A stretch of 33,079 bases of DNA from contig JAOZIG010000163.1 in the NCBI GenBank assembly GCA_026014515.1, positions 1 to 33,079 of the forward strand, written 5' to 3'. Both the position numbers and the translations under genes were made by a program. This stretch comes from Candidatus Bathyarchaeota archaeon. Lineage in GTDB: Archaea > Thermoproteota > Bathyarchaeia > TCS64. Below the pieces are notes generated by a model. It searched no databases, was not told where the DNA came from, and saw nothing but the letters and a program-made list of their open reading frames with translations. How positions within the stretch are numbered: position 1 is the stretch's first letter; each line of letters opens with the position of its first letter. Of the stretch, positions 7,776-16,651 are shown piece after piece.

Positions 7776-8963
7776 ATGGAAAGAGCGCTACAGGCACTTT
7801 TAGTATCAATATTCGTCGCCATGCTTGGACTAGGCGTAGTAAGCCCCATCATGCCCCTCTACGCAGAGTCTCTAGGCGCCACTTATACACAGATTGGCCT
7901 ACTAAGCAGCGCCTGGAGCATCTCCAGATTCATATTCTCGGCACCAGCGGGAAGACTCAGCGATACAATGAGCAGAAAAAAAGTCATTATGGCGGGACTC
8001 GGCGGCTACGCAGCGGTATCACTGTTATACATTATCTCATGGAACTTCACATCACTACTCACATTCAGGTTCCTCCACGGAATAGGCTCAGCCATGGCGA
8101 TACCAGTCGCAATGGCATACGCAGCGGACCTAGCCCCCAAAGGCCAAGAGGGAAAATACATGGGCACAATGAACCTCGCCATGTTCGGCGGTATGGGAGT
8201 AGGCCCCCTTCTCGGAGGCTCACTCACAGACATGTTCAGCCTCAGCGCACCATTCTACGTTATGTGCGCAGGAACAGCAGTAAGCCTACTACTCATACTG
8301 GTATTCCTGCCCGACACACCTCCAACTAGAACAGGCAAAGAGAAAGCCAAACCTAGCTTCAGAAAGATACTCACCAACAGAACCCTACTAGCTAACTTCG
8401 TCTTCAGAACCGTCAATAGCATTGGAAGAGGCGCCATCTTCGGGTTCCTCACAGTATACATATCATCATCAATAACTGACGGCGGACTAGGACTCTCAGT
8501 CACCATGGCTGGTACAGTATTATCAGTGGGACAACTATCAAACGCTGTACTACAACGCCCCTGTGGAGTACTGGCAGACAAATACAACAAGAAAATGCTC
8601 ATAATACTAGGCGGTATATTCAGCGCCATAGGGATGGCAGGATTCCCATTATCAACAACATTCATTCACTTGATGATATCAAGACTCGTATTCTCACTTG
8701 GAAGCGCACTAATGACCCCAGCCATGAGCGCAATAGAAGCCATAGAAGGACGAAAATACGGCGTAGGAACCACCATGAGCGTAATGCAAAGCAGCATGAG
8801 CCTCGGAAACATGGCGGGACCACTACTCTCAGGCATACTAGCGGACATACTGAGCCTACGACCCATCTTCTACATGGGCACAGCAATCAGCGTATTCGGA
8901 CTCGCACTCTATCTCATTCTCTCACCAAGAGGAATAAGCATCGAATCATTTGAAGAGTTATAA
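7776..8963 (+). CDS. MFS transporter, DHA1 drug-efflux-like
   Basis: 395 residues with about 12 hydrophobic segments. The N-terminal half has VVSPIMPLYAESLGAT, SAPAGRLSDTMSRKK (loop 2-3 motif) and RFLHGIGSAMAIPVAMAYAADL (motif C-like), all typical of DHA1 multidrug or metabolite exporters. The second half has a matching GVLADKYNKK loop. It precedes the E1-like gene by 23 bases on the same strand and may share its transcript. The substrate is unknown. Confidence 0.87.
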   Translation: MERALQALLVSIFVAMLGLGVVSPIMPLYAESLGATYTQIGLLSSAWSISRFIFSAPAGRLSDTMSRKKVIMAGLGGYAAVSLLYIISWNFTSLLTFRFLHGIGSAMAIPVAMAYAADLAPKGQEGKYMGTMNLAMFGGMGVGPLLGGSLTDMFSLSAPFYVMCAGTAVSLLLILVFLPDTPPTRTGKEKAKPSFRKILTNRTLLANFVFRTVNSIGRGAIFGFLTVYISSSITDGGLGLSVTMAGTVLSVGQLSNAVLQRPCGVLADKYNKKMLIILGGIFSAIGMAGFPLSTTFIHLMISRLVFSLGSALMTPAMSAIEAIEGRKYGVGTTMSVMQSSMSLGNMAGPLLSGILADILSLRPIFYMGTAISVFGLALYLILSPRGISIESFEEL

Positions 8964-8986
8964 CCAACCGGCTACCAGAAATAACC

Positions 8987-9739
8987 ATGAATCTTCAAGC
9001 CCTCACAGAGGAAGAAAAAGCATACTATGCACGCCAAATCACCATGAAGGGCTTCGGAGAAGAAAGCCAAACACAACTTAAAAACAGCAAAGCATGCATA
9101 ACCGGACTAGGAGGACTCGGAAGCCCAATAGCCACACAGTTAGCCGCCATGGGAATAGGCTACTTAAGAATCATTGACCATGATACAGTTGACATCACAA
9201 ACCTCCACAGACAACACCTCTACAGCATAGACTCAGTAGGTGAACCCAAGACTGATGCCGCAACGGAGAGACTCAGAAAACTCAACCCATACATCAAGAT
9301 TGAGCCAATCAACACAGAAATAACAACAGAAAACGCAGACAAACTAGTCAAAGACATAGATATAGTAGTTGATGCATTGGATGCCATGGCACCTAGGTAT
9401 GCGGTCAACAAAGCCTGCGTAGACCAGAATATCCCGTTTATTCATGGAGGAGTCATCAGGGAAATTGGAACAGCCACAACCATAATCCCCCATAAAACCC
9501 CATGCCTAGAATGCTTCAAAGGCGGAATAGATGACTCCAAGCTACCAAGCAACGCGAGTCAAGGAGTTCACCCATCCATTATAAACATAATCGCTAGCAT
9601 TCAAACGAGCGAAACCATCAAAATATTGACAGGAAAACAACCATTACTAGCTGGAAAACTCCTATTTTTCGACCTAACGGACTTAACAATGGAGTTCATA
9701 GGGATCACTAAACAAGACAACTGTAGAATATGTGGCTAA
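8987..9739 (+). CDS. ThiF/MoeB/HesA-family adenylyltransferase (E1-like)
   Basis: 250 residues. The Rossmann ATP-binding motif GLGGLGSP (40-47), the NLHRQ arginine finger region (72-76), DALD (129-132), and two zinc pairs CLEC (173-176) and CRIC (246-249) are all present. The family adenylates the C-terminal Gly of ubiquitin-like sulfur carriers such as MoaD or ThiS. The Cys normally found just before the A-G-V segment in MoeB/ThiF is replaced here (SNASQGV, about 188-194), so a thioester step is unlikely and transfer would rely on another sulfur donor. With fdhD and mobA close by, a role in molybdopterin synthesis is the best guess. Thiamine or tRNA thiolation remain possible. Confidence 0.87.
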   Translation: MNLQALTEEEKAYYARQITMKGFGEESQTQLKNSKACITGLGGLGSPIATQLAAMGIGYLRIIDHDTVDITNLHRQHLYSIDSVGEPKTDAATERLRKLNPYIKIEPINTEITTENADKLVKDIDIVVDALDAMAPRYAVNKACVDQNIPFIHGGVIREIGTATTIIPHKTPCLECFKGGIDDSKLPSNASQGVHPSIINIIASIQTSETIKILTGKQPLLAGKLLFFDLTDLTMEFIGITKQDNCRICG

Positions 9740-9755
9740 AAAAAGGAGGGGGAGG

Positions 9756-10109
9756 TTATAGCCCCGAAATCTCTACATGCGCAGAAGAGGACTTTATAAC
9801 GTCCTGTATTCCTTCGACTAGTATCTTTGCTGAGATGTCGCTAGTCTCTAATGATTGTGTGGTTCCCTTGTGGATGATGTCTATCTTGTATCTTCCAGTT
9901 AGTTTTACTTCGTCTATATCATCATATGGCGCATCCAAGACGACATCATAACTTTTCTTAAGGAATCCCTTTACGCTGATAAACACCATCTTGTTTCTTC
10001 CAAGACATAGGTATCCGTTTTGTTTCTCAAAGCGACATGAGTAAGTCTTGACAATTGTGTCATCGGGGCCTATTGTTTTTTCGGCTAGGTCATGCCATGG
10101 GGTTGACAT
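9756..10109 (-). CDS. Small conserved protein, possible PH-like fold
   Basis: 117 residues without signal peptide or membrane segments. The alternating hydrophobic pattern (TIVKTYSCRFEK, GYLCLGRNKMVFISVKG, YDVVLDAPYDDIDEVKLTGR, YKIDIIHKGT) followed by a final helix (SAKILVEGIQDVIKS) looks like the beta-barrel-plus-helix of bacterial PH-like domains. This is fold recognition by eye only. GTGAGG lies five bases before the ATG, and an A+T-rich promoter is visible upstream. On the minus strand its stop is followed by CCCCCTCCTTTTTTT, a plausible terminator shared with the convergent E1-like gene. Function unknown. Confidence 0.72.
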   Translation of the reverse strand: MSTPWHDLAEKTIGPDDTIVKTYSCRFEKQNGYLCLGRNKMVFISVKGFLKKSYDVVLDAPYDDIDEVKLTGRYKIDIIHKGTTQSLETSDISAKILVEGIQDVIKSSSAHVEISGL

Positions 10110-10190
10110 TTTTCCTCACATCGTCCATACAAACTATCATCGATAAATATTTCTTCTATATAATATATACAAATATAACGGGGTTAGATG

Positions 10191-10210
10191 AAGCCCGGCT
10201 ACTCGGGCTT
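10191..10210 (-). terminator. Hairpin spanning the stop codon of the AbrB-PhoU gene
   Basis: AAGCCCG and CGGGCTT form a seven-base stem with a six-base loop; the stop codon (10199-10201) is in the loop. Its position at the very end of the gene suggests transcription termination or 3'-end protection. No long T tract follows on the minus strand. Confidence 0.5.
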
Positions 10211-11209
10211 ATATACCTTATCGATGGTCAACTCAGCGATATCAGAAGCATAATCCCCGATCCTCATCACACTTTCCCTAATCACAAACAAAGGATAGAA
10301 GAAAGGCATATTCACAGTAATATTAGGGAAAGGCGTAATCGATCTGGCTAGTTGAGAAAGCCGATACTGCTCATCAATAATAATATCACAGTTCTCCACA
10401 GACCGTTGACGATAAACCTCAATCGCGGTCTCATATGCATTAATACTCGCCTCGGTAGTCGTGATTAACTTAGCCCAAAGTTCTTCGGGCACAGCATCCT
10501 TGTGCTCCTCAATCTGGACCAAGCTATATGCGACGTTATGAACATTATCGGCTACACGTTCAATCAAATCAACCATAGTCTGATAATCAAGACAATCCAA
10601 CATATCCAAGTCAAGATGGTTAGCCAAAGCGGGATCAATGGCTGCAGAACGAAGAAGCCTCAATGAATAGAACATAAACTGGTCAACATCCTCCTCCAGC
10701 GCCACTACGCTTCGCGCCAACTCAAGGTCCCAAGTCTTCATCGCCTTCAAGACATCCTTGCACATGGACAAGGTGATAAGATGCATCCGTTCCACGCCAT
10801 CACGGACATTTGCCATAGACTCATTCATCAATGTCTGCAGTGTTACGCTGCTCGCGTTACTAGCAAGGATTCTAAGGTAGAGTGATTTCACCACATCCCT
10901 GATGGCTTGCTGCTGTGTGACTGAGAAAATGCCATCAGAGTTTAACACAATATCGTTGTACCCGTTAAGATAACAACCTATTACTATACGAAAGATAGAA
11001 TCAGAACTCGCATCACCATCAATATCAACCACAATACGTTTTCCTTTATCAGCTACGTTTAGAGATGATTTTATTAAAAGAGAAAGGTCTCTCTGGACCT
11101 CCAGCGATACCAAGTCTCCTTTTTCGAGATCATTAGTTTCTATCCATTCCTTTGGGAGAGATACAACAAGGCTGGATTTTCCCAGCGCCATTATCTTACG
11201 GGTCTCCAT
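10199..11209 (-). CDS. AbrB-PhoU fusion regulator, archaeal phosphate-uptake regulator type
   Basis: 336 residues. Residues 1-50 form an AbrB/SpoVT-like swapped-hairpin DNA-binding domain (RKIMALGKSSLVVSLPKEWI, then LEKGDLVSLEV). From about residue 110 onward there are long helices of the PhoU type, with repeated pairs such as LEEDVDQFMFYSLRLLRSA and DLIERVADNVHNVAYSLV, whose acidic residues bind metal clusters in PhoU proteins. This fusion is common in archaea, usually beside pst phosphate transport genes, but no pst gene lies in the window. It may act as a transcription regulator sensing phosphate status. The promoter is in the 57-base gap shared with mobA. Confidence 0.88.
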   Translation of the reverse strand: METRKIMALGKSSLVVSLPKEWIETNDLEKGDLVSLEVQRDLSLLIKSSLNVADKGKRIVVDIDGDASSDSIFRIVIGCYLNGYNDIVLNSDGIFSVTQQQAIRDVVKSLYLRILASNASSVTLQTLMNESMANVRDGVERMHLITLSMCKDVLKAMKTWDLELARSVVALEEDVDQFMFYSLRLLRSAAIDPALANHLDLDMLDCLDYQTMVDLIERVADNVHNVAYSLVQIEEHKDAVPEELWAKLITTTEASINAYETAIEVYRQRSVENCDIIIDEQYRLSQLARSITPFPNITVNMPFFYPLFVIRESVMRIGDYASDIAELTIDKVYKPE

Positions 11210-11266
11210 CTGAGTTCAGATATGACAACGCATAACGAGTATATACGATTGTTGAAAAATATAGAG

Positions 11267-11884
11267 TCAGTATTGTGGTTTCAATAAATGCTTAGCAGCC
11301 TCAACACTCTCCATTGTGTCAAGATCGATAAAGGAAACTAATTCTAGGTCAATTTCTCTCAACTTCTCAATGGGTAAAGAGACTTTATCATTCATGGTTT
11401 CAAGCACTCGCCTAATACGCAACTCACCACGATCCCGCAATCTCTCAGCGGTTTCCAAACAATTAGCTACATGAAAAACGGATGGAAAAGGCTCTATCCA
11501 GCCATTGGGCTTCTGAAGCAATGTCCCATTCAAACCGTAAGAGATACAAAACAACATCTCCAAAATAACAGGGTCAACAAAAGGCATATCACAAGCGCAA
11601 ACAACAGCGTACTCACCCTTCGCTTCCTTCAAGCCAGTAATCAACCCGATCAAAGGGGAGTCCTCAGGGTAACAGTCCGTGACAATGCGAACATCGTTAG
11701 GAACAACTTCCCAGTACCGGGGAATAGTCTCTTCTGACCCAACAACCACTATTATCTCATCAACAACCCCACTGAGTATATCAATGATCCAAGAGACAAG
11801 AGGTCGTCCTTCTAGTTTTACTAATCCCTTATCTTGACCGAGCCTTGAGGACTTACCTCCACTGAGGATGATACCCGTTCGCAT
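11267..11884 (-). CDS. mobA: Molybdenum cofactor guanylyltransferase
   Basis: 205 residues. The nucleotide-binding motif LSGGKSSRLGQDKG (7-20), the base-binding segment around PEDSPLIGLITGL (73-85) and the metal-binding CACDMPFVDP (96-105, Asp99) are those of MobA. The enzyme attaches GMP to molybdopterin to give the bis-MGD cofactor used by formate dehydrogenase-type enzymes, the same enzymes that FdhD serves. It lies just upstream of the AbrB-PhoU gene on the same strand. A cobalamin- or F420-type nucleotidyltransferase is less likely because of the SGGKSSRLGxDK form. Confidence 0.9.
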   Translation of the reverse strand: MRTGIILSGGKSSRLGQDKGLVKLEGRPLVSWIIDILSGVVDEIIVVVGSEETIPRYWEVVPNDVRIVTDCYPEDSPLIGLITGLKEAKGEYAVVCACDMPFVDPVILEMLFCISYGLNGTLLQKPNGWIEPFPSVFHVANCLETAERLRDRGELRIRRVLETMNDKVSLPIEKLREIDLELVSFIDLDTMESVEAAKHLLKPQY

Positions 11885-11929
11885 ATCAGACCAGATATTT
11901 TGTGAAGCAACTACATAATACTATGCAAT

Positions 11930-13144
11930 TCACTGCTCCATAACTTGAACAAGATAACCATCCGCGCCCTTTTCTAGCATAACGGGAGAAAAAATCAATT
12001 CAACCTGCCCAACATCAACACGATTACTCTCAAGGAAACCACCATCACACAGATGCTTAAAGTCGAGAGCTAGATCAAAACGGATAGATTCACCGGGTAA
12101 AAGCCTCCCATGTATCTTGGAGAATATTCTAGGCTCATCAAGGAGCCCAAACCTACTGGCACAAGACTCCAAACCTAGAATTTTTCTAAACAAAAGATTA
12201 CATCGATGAATCTTATGGCTCTTGTCAATTAACCCGATACCAATCAATGAATGATTAAAAATACGATCAAACTGATGCTGCGTATGCATCAAACCACGCT
12301 CCATCTCACGACGCTCAGTAATATCCCGCAAGAAATAGATTTGCGCTGGCTTACCAAAGAAATACATGTTCTGTAAAGTGCCCATAACAAGCCGTAGATT
12401 ACCTGAATCACATCGAAGGGCTAACTCAAAGGGCACTACCCGGTTATCAGTGATAATCCTCTGTAAGGACATCCAACCAACCTCATCCAAATCATTATCC
12501 AACACAAAATCAGTGAAACGACGCCCAACAAGATCCAACTGACTATCAACATCAAACAAAGAGACAGCCGAATTATTCGAATACTCAATCACATTATCGA
12601 TGATAACCAGAATAGCTTCAGGGTTTGAATCGAAAATAACTCGATAAATTTGTTCAGCGCGATACTTGTCAACAGCATGACGAATCCTGTTCAATAAAAC
12701 CTCATAATGACTAGGCTCGATTTCTTTACGGATATAATCATCAGCTCCCGCTTGAAAAGCATGCTCGGCAACCTCTTCACTCCCCTGACCAGTATACAAG
12801 ATAAAGGGAATGTCCTTCAACTCCTTGACACGTGAGGCAAACTCCACACCATTCATAGGAGGCATCAAATAATCGGAAACAACACAATCAAAACCATCCT
12901 CAGCGACAAGCTTGAGAGCCTCCAAAGGATTACCGCAGCTAACAACCTCAACAGACGCATCAAGCTGACCCATAAAGATCTGCAGCATCTCAAGCTGTGA
13001 GGTATCATCATCCACATGAAGAACCCGTAAAAACGAGCTCCCAGAACTAAATGAACCAGATAAAATAGTACTACTGCTATAGTTTTCCGTCTTTATTTCC
13101 GCACCCTCCCTTATTCCCACACACAGGAAGATAGGATACAACAC
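11930..13144 (-). CDS. Response-regulator receiver plus PAS domains, no output kinase
   Basis: 404 residues. After a variable 38-residue N-terminus there is a receiver domain (about 38-160) with acidic pocket DDD (45-47), phospho-acceptor Asp91 in VSDYLMPPMNG, a Thr at 118 and Lys140. One PAS domain follows at about 165-280 (YRVIFDSNPEAILVI ... FLRDITERREMERG) and a second at about 285-404 (FDRIFNHSLIGIGLID). No HisKA or HATPase domain follows, so this is a soluble relay or sensor protein, a common archaeal form. The start is GTG at 13144, with AGGTG four bases upstream and AATATTTAAT at 13161-13170 as TATA box. Partner kinase and target are not in the window. Confidence 0.87.
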   Translation of the reverse strand: MLYPIFLCVGIREGAEIKTENYSSSTILSGSFSSGSSFLRVLHVDDDTSQLEMLQIFMGQLDASVEVVSCGNPLEALKLVAEDGFDCVVSDYLMPPMNGVEFASRVKELKDIPFILYTGQGSEEVAEHAFQAGADDYIRKEIEPSHYEVLLNRIRHAVDKYRAEQIYRVIFDSNPEAILVIIDNVIEYSNNSAVSLFDVDSQLDLVGRRFTDFVLDNDLDEVGWMSLQRIITDNRVVPFELALRCDSGNLRLVMGTLQNMYFFGKPAQIYFLRDITERREMERGLMHTQHQFDRIFNHSLIGIGLIDKSHKIHRCNLLFRKILGLESCASRFGLLDEPRIFSKIHGRLLPGESIRFDLALDFKHLCDGGFLESNRVDVGQVELIFSPVMLEKGADGYLVQVMEQ

Positions 13145-13182
13145 TGAACACCTGAAGAATATTAAATATTTACCTATTTACA

Positions 13183-14763
13183 CTATGTAAAACGGATGAG
13201 AACATCCACAAACCAACGAATAACGGGAGAAATAGGACCAAAACTATCACTAAGCCTTCTTAGATACGCAAAATCTTGTTTTGTTAAAGCCTTGAGAATC
13301 AATACCCCAACTAAATACAAGAAAACAGATAATAAACCACCAAGGAATAATTCTATCCATTGATTTAGAACCAGGAATGTAACAAACCCATAGACAACAA
13401 AACAGGAAAATACGGAAATTACTATCATTTTAAGTAAAAACTGGGTGTTAAATTTAAACCCAAAAATCCTATGGATATAATATACATTAAATAGTGTGTT
13501 GACAGATGCGGTAACAAAATAAGTGTACAAAAGACCAATAGCACCATAATTCAGAATAGCAAAATAACTCAAAGGCAATGACACGATAAACTTAGCCAAG
13601 GTACTCTTAAAGTTAACATCATTTCTATTTTGACCACTTAGAAGAGAACCATTACATACAGATCCAAATCCTATCAACAAAAAGCTCAACATGTAAATGC
13701 GGAGATAATGAGGTGCATAGATGTACTTGTCTGCAAAAAGGATGTAGATTATCTGATCAGCAAGAGCAATAATTGTAAAAATGATCAAATAACCAAACAA
13801 CGTAGAGTACTTTACAGCGTTTCTGTATAGAAAATTAAGCTCTTTTTTATTGTTTTCAAGTTTAGAAAACAAGGGAAAAATGGTGGTACCAATAGGTAGT
13901 GTTACAAAGGAGAGGAGAACGCCAAAGTTCAAAACAACAGAGTAGTTTCCAATAATATCGTTGATCTCTATAATTGTGTATTTTGAGGTCTGCCAACTAC
14001 CAAGCATTGTCGTGTAGAATTGGGGTAATATACCTCCAAGTAAGGATGTGAGATATAGTGGAAACCCATATGTGAGAATAATTTTGACTGCTTCTTTATG
14101 GGAAATTGTAGCGCCTCCTATTGGTTCATTTCTGTAAATAATGAATATGAAAACAAGACCTAAAACACCACTGAGAATAATCGGTGCGCTGTGACCAAGG
14201 ACTGCTCCAAGAGCGCCGAGACCAATGTAGACCAGTATTGGAGATATTACACTCTTGACAAAAGAGTAAGCTAAGCTGATCATGCTGCGAAGCTCCATTC
14301 GCTCATACCCAATTGTAATACCTTGTGCGAGTGTAGAAAACCCAGACCCAACAATGCTTAGGGAGAGGTATTTGATGAACATTTCTTGTTCGGGTTCATT
14401 GAAAATGTTGTTGGCAATGTAACCAGCTGAGAAGTAGACTAATAGTGTGAGAGAAATTGATGTAACTGTATTGATTAGAAGCCCAGATTCTATGAATACG
14501 CGTAGATTTTCTGTTTTCTTTTCATGACGATACTGTGCTAGGTACTTTATCATGGCTTGTTGAACTCCGAGATTCATCAATAGAACAGCTATCTGGACCA
14601 CAGATTGGGCTTTGTTGAAGGAACCATAGCTAACTGGTCCTAGTATTCGTGCTACTACTAGCATGCCAAATGCGAGGATGAATGTTGATGATATTTGTCC
14701 GATTAAGAGGATCAGGCTTCCTCTTGTGGTGGTTTTGACTAGGTCTTCGATGTTTTCATCCAT
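13183..14763 (-). CDS. Polysaccharide flippase / oligosaccharide transporter (MATE-like Wzx family)
   Basis: 526 residues with about 14 hydrophobic segments. The N-terminus (TTTRGSLILLIGQISSTFILAFGMLVVARILGP, then YGSFNKAQSVVQI) is typical of membrane proteins involved in polysaccharide export. A second cluster (EFLYRNAVKYSTLFGYLIIF-like region, residues 310-340) and ADKYIYAPHYLRIYMLSF fit the MOP superfamily. It would flip lipid-linked glycans across the membrane for glycoprotein or surface polysaccharide assembly. No glycosyltransferases are adjacent, so the gene seems isolated. It has a GGCGA ribosome site before the ATG and is divergent from the gene at 14910. Confidence 0.87.
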   Translation of the reverse strand: MDENIEDLVKTTTRGSLILLIGQISSTFILAFGMLVVARILGPVSYGSFNKAQSVVQIAVLLMNLGVQQAMIKYLAQYRHEKKTENLRVFIESGLLINTVTSISLTLLVYFSAGYIANNIFNEPEQEMFIKYLSLSIVGSGFSTLAQGITIGYERMELRSMISLAYSFVKSVISPILVYIGLGALGAVLGHSAPIILSGVLGLVFIFIIYRNEPIGGATISHKEAVKIILTYGFPLYLTSLLGGILPQFYTTMLGSWQTSKYTIIEINDIIGNYSVVLNFGVLLSFVTLPIGTTIFPLFSKLENNKKELNFLYRNAVKYSTLFGYLIIFTIIALADQIIYILFADKYIYAPHYLRIYMLSFLLIGFGSVCNGSLLSGQNRNDVNFKSTLAKFIVSLPLSYFAILNYGAIGLLYTYFVTASVNTLFNVYYIHRIFGFKFNTQFLLKMIVISVFSCFVVYGFVTFLVLNQWIELFLGGLLSVFLYLVGVLILKALTKQDFAYLRRLSDSFGPISPVIRWFVDVLIRFT

Positions 14764-14909
14764 TTTTGTCGCCTGATGTGTGGTTTATCTGTGTTGATGG
14801 TGGTTAAATTGGTTGCTGCTATGTTTCGGTTTTCTTTGTGAGTGAAATCATTTTATTTATGTCTATGGTTACTGTCATATGTTGAGGATAACCTAGGGGG
14901 AGAAAAAAA

Positions 14910-15938
14910 ATGAGCAGCCAATCATCAGAAGTAATTCATTGTCCGAACTGCAAGGAAGACGTGCCAAAAACACTGTACTGCCTGAACTGTGGGTATCCAC
15001 TCTATAAACTGGAGCAACAGAAGAAAGCCGAGGAAAAAGAAGAACCCGAGGTGGAAGAAGAGCCGGTTGAAGAAGTGGATATGAGCGTTGAGATAGAGCA
15101 ACCAGAAACAGTAGAACCAGTCCCAGAGCCCGAACCAGAAGAGGAAGAGGTTTACGAGGAACCGGAGCCAGAGCCTGAAGAAGAGGAACCTGAGATCGAA
15201 ACTACGATAGAGGTCGAAGAGGAACCTGAACCGATAGAGATAGCTCCAGAGCCCGAACCAGAAGAGGAAGAGGTTTACGAGGAACCGGAGCTAGAATCTG
15301 AACCTGTGCTTGAGCCAGTCATTGAACCCAAGGTTGAGACAGAAATCTTCACCCCTGAGGAACGTGAATCATACATGATGGATGAAATAAAAATCGAGTT
15401 CGCACCAGATCCTCTCACAAAAGAGGTAATGGAGAATCTAGCAAAGAACATTACACTAAAAATACGGTTAGTGCGGTTGCTCCGTGAAAGCCAAGTTAAA
15501 GAAGAGACCTTCAAGAAACTGTTTGACAGCTATGTAGACCAAGGTAGACTGTGGGTCAGCAGACGTGACGAGATTATCAGACGCTTCAAAGGCGATATTG
15601 ATCGTATGGAGCAGGAGCTTGTCTCAGCCAAGAAAGACTTTGAGTTACTGGAAATCCGTAAGAACATCGGTGATGCCGGTGATGAAGAGTATAATGTCAA
15701 GGCGCCTGCTTACAAGTGGGATATCGGGAATCTTGATAAGGAGATCAAGAGTACTCGTGGTGGTATCCAGTATGTGATTAACCTCAAGGGTTTGATCCCG
15801 AACGAGGAGGTTGAAGAGCTCAAGAATATGGCTGAGTCTGATTTCGGCGAGCTTGACTCTCTTGATGGTGTAACAAGTGATACCATTGCACGGATGAAGG
15901 AAGCCCTCAGTGAGGCGCTTAATACCCTCGAATCTTAA
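14910..15938 (+). CDS. Zinc-ribbon, Glu/Pro-rich linker, coiled-coil protein (possibly CdvA-like)
   Basis: 342 residues with three parts. Residues 11-27 form a zinc ribbon (CPNC ... CLNC). Residues 38-145 are a highly acidic Glu/Pro/Val linker with no structure expected. Residues 150-342 are a helical domain with a coiled coil (about 200-245, WVSRRDEIIRRFKGDIDRM), then EYNVKAPAYKWDI and a last helical pair. The C-terminal pattern resembles what I recall of CdvA-like proteins of Bathyarchaeia-type archaea, but this is unverified recall. It has a strong GGGGGAG ribosome site before the ATG and an A+T-rich promoter in the 146-base gap. The linker carries an exact 46-base repeat. Its stop overlaps the convergent membrane protein gene by four bases. 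Confidence 0.78.
   Translation: MSSQSSEVIHCPNCKEDVPKTLYCLNCGYPLYKLEQQKKAEEKEEPEVEEEPVEEVDMSVEIEQPETVEPVPEPEPEEEEVYEEPEPEPEEEEPEIETTIEVEEEPEPIEIAPEPEPEEEEVYEEPELESEPVLEPVIEPKVETEIFTPEERESYMMDEIKIEFAPDPLTKEVMENLAKNITLKIRLVRLLRESQVKEETFKKLFDSYVDQGRLWVSRRDEIIRRFKGDIDRMEQELVSAKKDFELLEIRKNIGDAGDEEYNVKAPAYKWDIGNLDKEIKSTRGGIQYVINLKGLIPNEEVEELKNMAESDFGELDSLDGVTSDTIARMKEALSEALNTLES
15123..15291 (+). repeat. Exact 46-base direct repeat within the acidic linker
   Basis: The 46 bases at 15123-15168 (CCAGAGCCCGAACCAGAAGA...) recur identically at 15246-15291. The offset is 123 bases, exactly 41 codons, so frame is kept. Synonymous positions are also identical, pointing to a recent internal duplication or gene conversion. 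Confidence 0.85.
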
Positions 15939-16651
15939 TTTTCTTCTTTTTCTTGTCCCCTTAGATAGAACCAGAGAGTAGCTAACAATAAGAGTACTCC
16001 TGGTACTCCGAATGCTAGGTATCCGTATGGTAGGGTGCCTATGATTGTTTGTAGTACTGTGTTTATCGGGGTTAGCGCGACGAATAAGATTACGGATACG
16101 GCTGCTGCGGCTCCTGTGAGGGCTATGGCGATTGTGGATTGTTTGATGAATATCTGGTTTGACCTGTTTTCTTCGATGCCTCTGTTGATGAGTTCTATGC
16201 TTGTTCTTCGGCTTACTGATGTGAAGTATAGGCTTAGGTAGCCGACGAGTATTACTGCGCCTGAGATGAATACGACTAGTGGGCTTCGTACAGGGTCGAG
16301 TATCTGGGGTTTCTGTATTAGGTTTAGCCAGTCTAGTCGGCTGTAGCTGAGTATTTCAGGGGTTACGAGAAGCAGATTCAACTGGTATATGTTGATGATG
16401 TTCTCCGGTTGCCCCATAATGTAGTCATAGACGATGAGTAACGAAACGAATAGTGTGACTAGTAGAGGGATTATGGTTGTTATTTGTTGGCTGCTGATGG
16501 TGGTGATCTGGAACATTCTGAGTATCTGTACTAGTGCTGTGCTGACGATTTGGTATAGTGATGAGTTGAATAGGCTGGTTATGGCGAGGTAGCTTCCGAG
16601 GATGGTTATGCCTGCTTCGTAGGCTCGTATTGGTGTTTGTGTGTGGCTCAT
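15935..16651 (-). CDS. Five-helix membrane protein of the MoxR-DUF58 operon
   Basis: 238 residues with about five membrane segments (near 15-40, 58-82, 125-150, 170-195 and 205-230), ending in a short charged tail (RGQEKEEN). No catalytic motif or named family is recognised. Its ATG overlaps the stop of the DUF58 gene (ATGA), so it is the third gene of a translationally coupled operon with moxR and DUF58. Membrane proteins of low conservation are frequent third members of such operons and may form the membrane anchor or the target for assembly. Confidence 0.75.
   Translation of the reverse strand: MSHTQTPIRAYEAGITILGSYLAITSLFNSSLYQIVSTALVQILRMFQITTISSQQITTIIPLLVTLFVSLLIVYDYIMGQPENIINIYQLNLLLVTPEILSYSRLDWLNLIQKPQILDPVRSPLVVFISGAVILVGYLSLYFTSVSRRTSIELINRGIEENRSNQIFIKQSTIAIALTGAAAAVSVILFVALTPINTVLQTIIGTLPYGYLAFGVPGVLLLLATLWFYLRGQEKEEN

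Noticed and set aside
9739-9760. AAAAAAAGGAGGGGG as a ribosome-binding site for a plus-strand gene
   Set aside because: The only downstream plus ORF is a shadow of the 117-residue minus gene; on the minus strand the sequence reads as a T-rich end.
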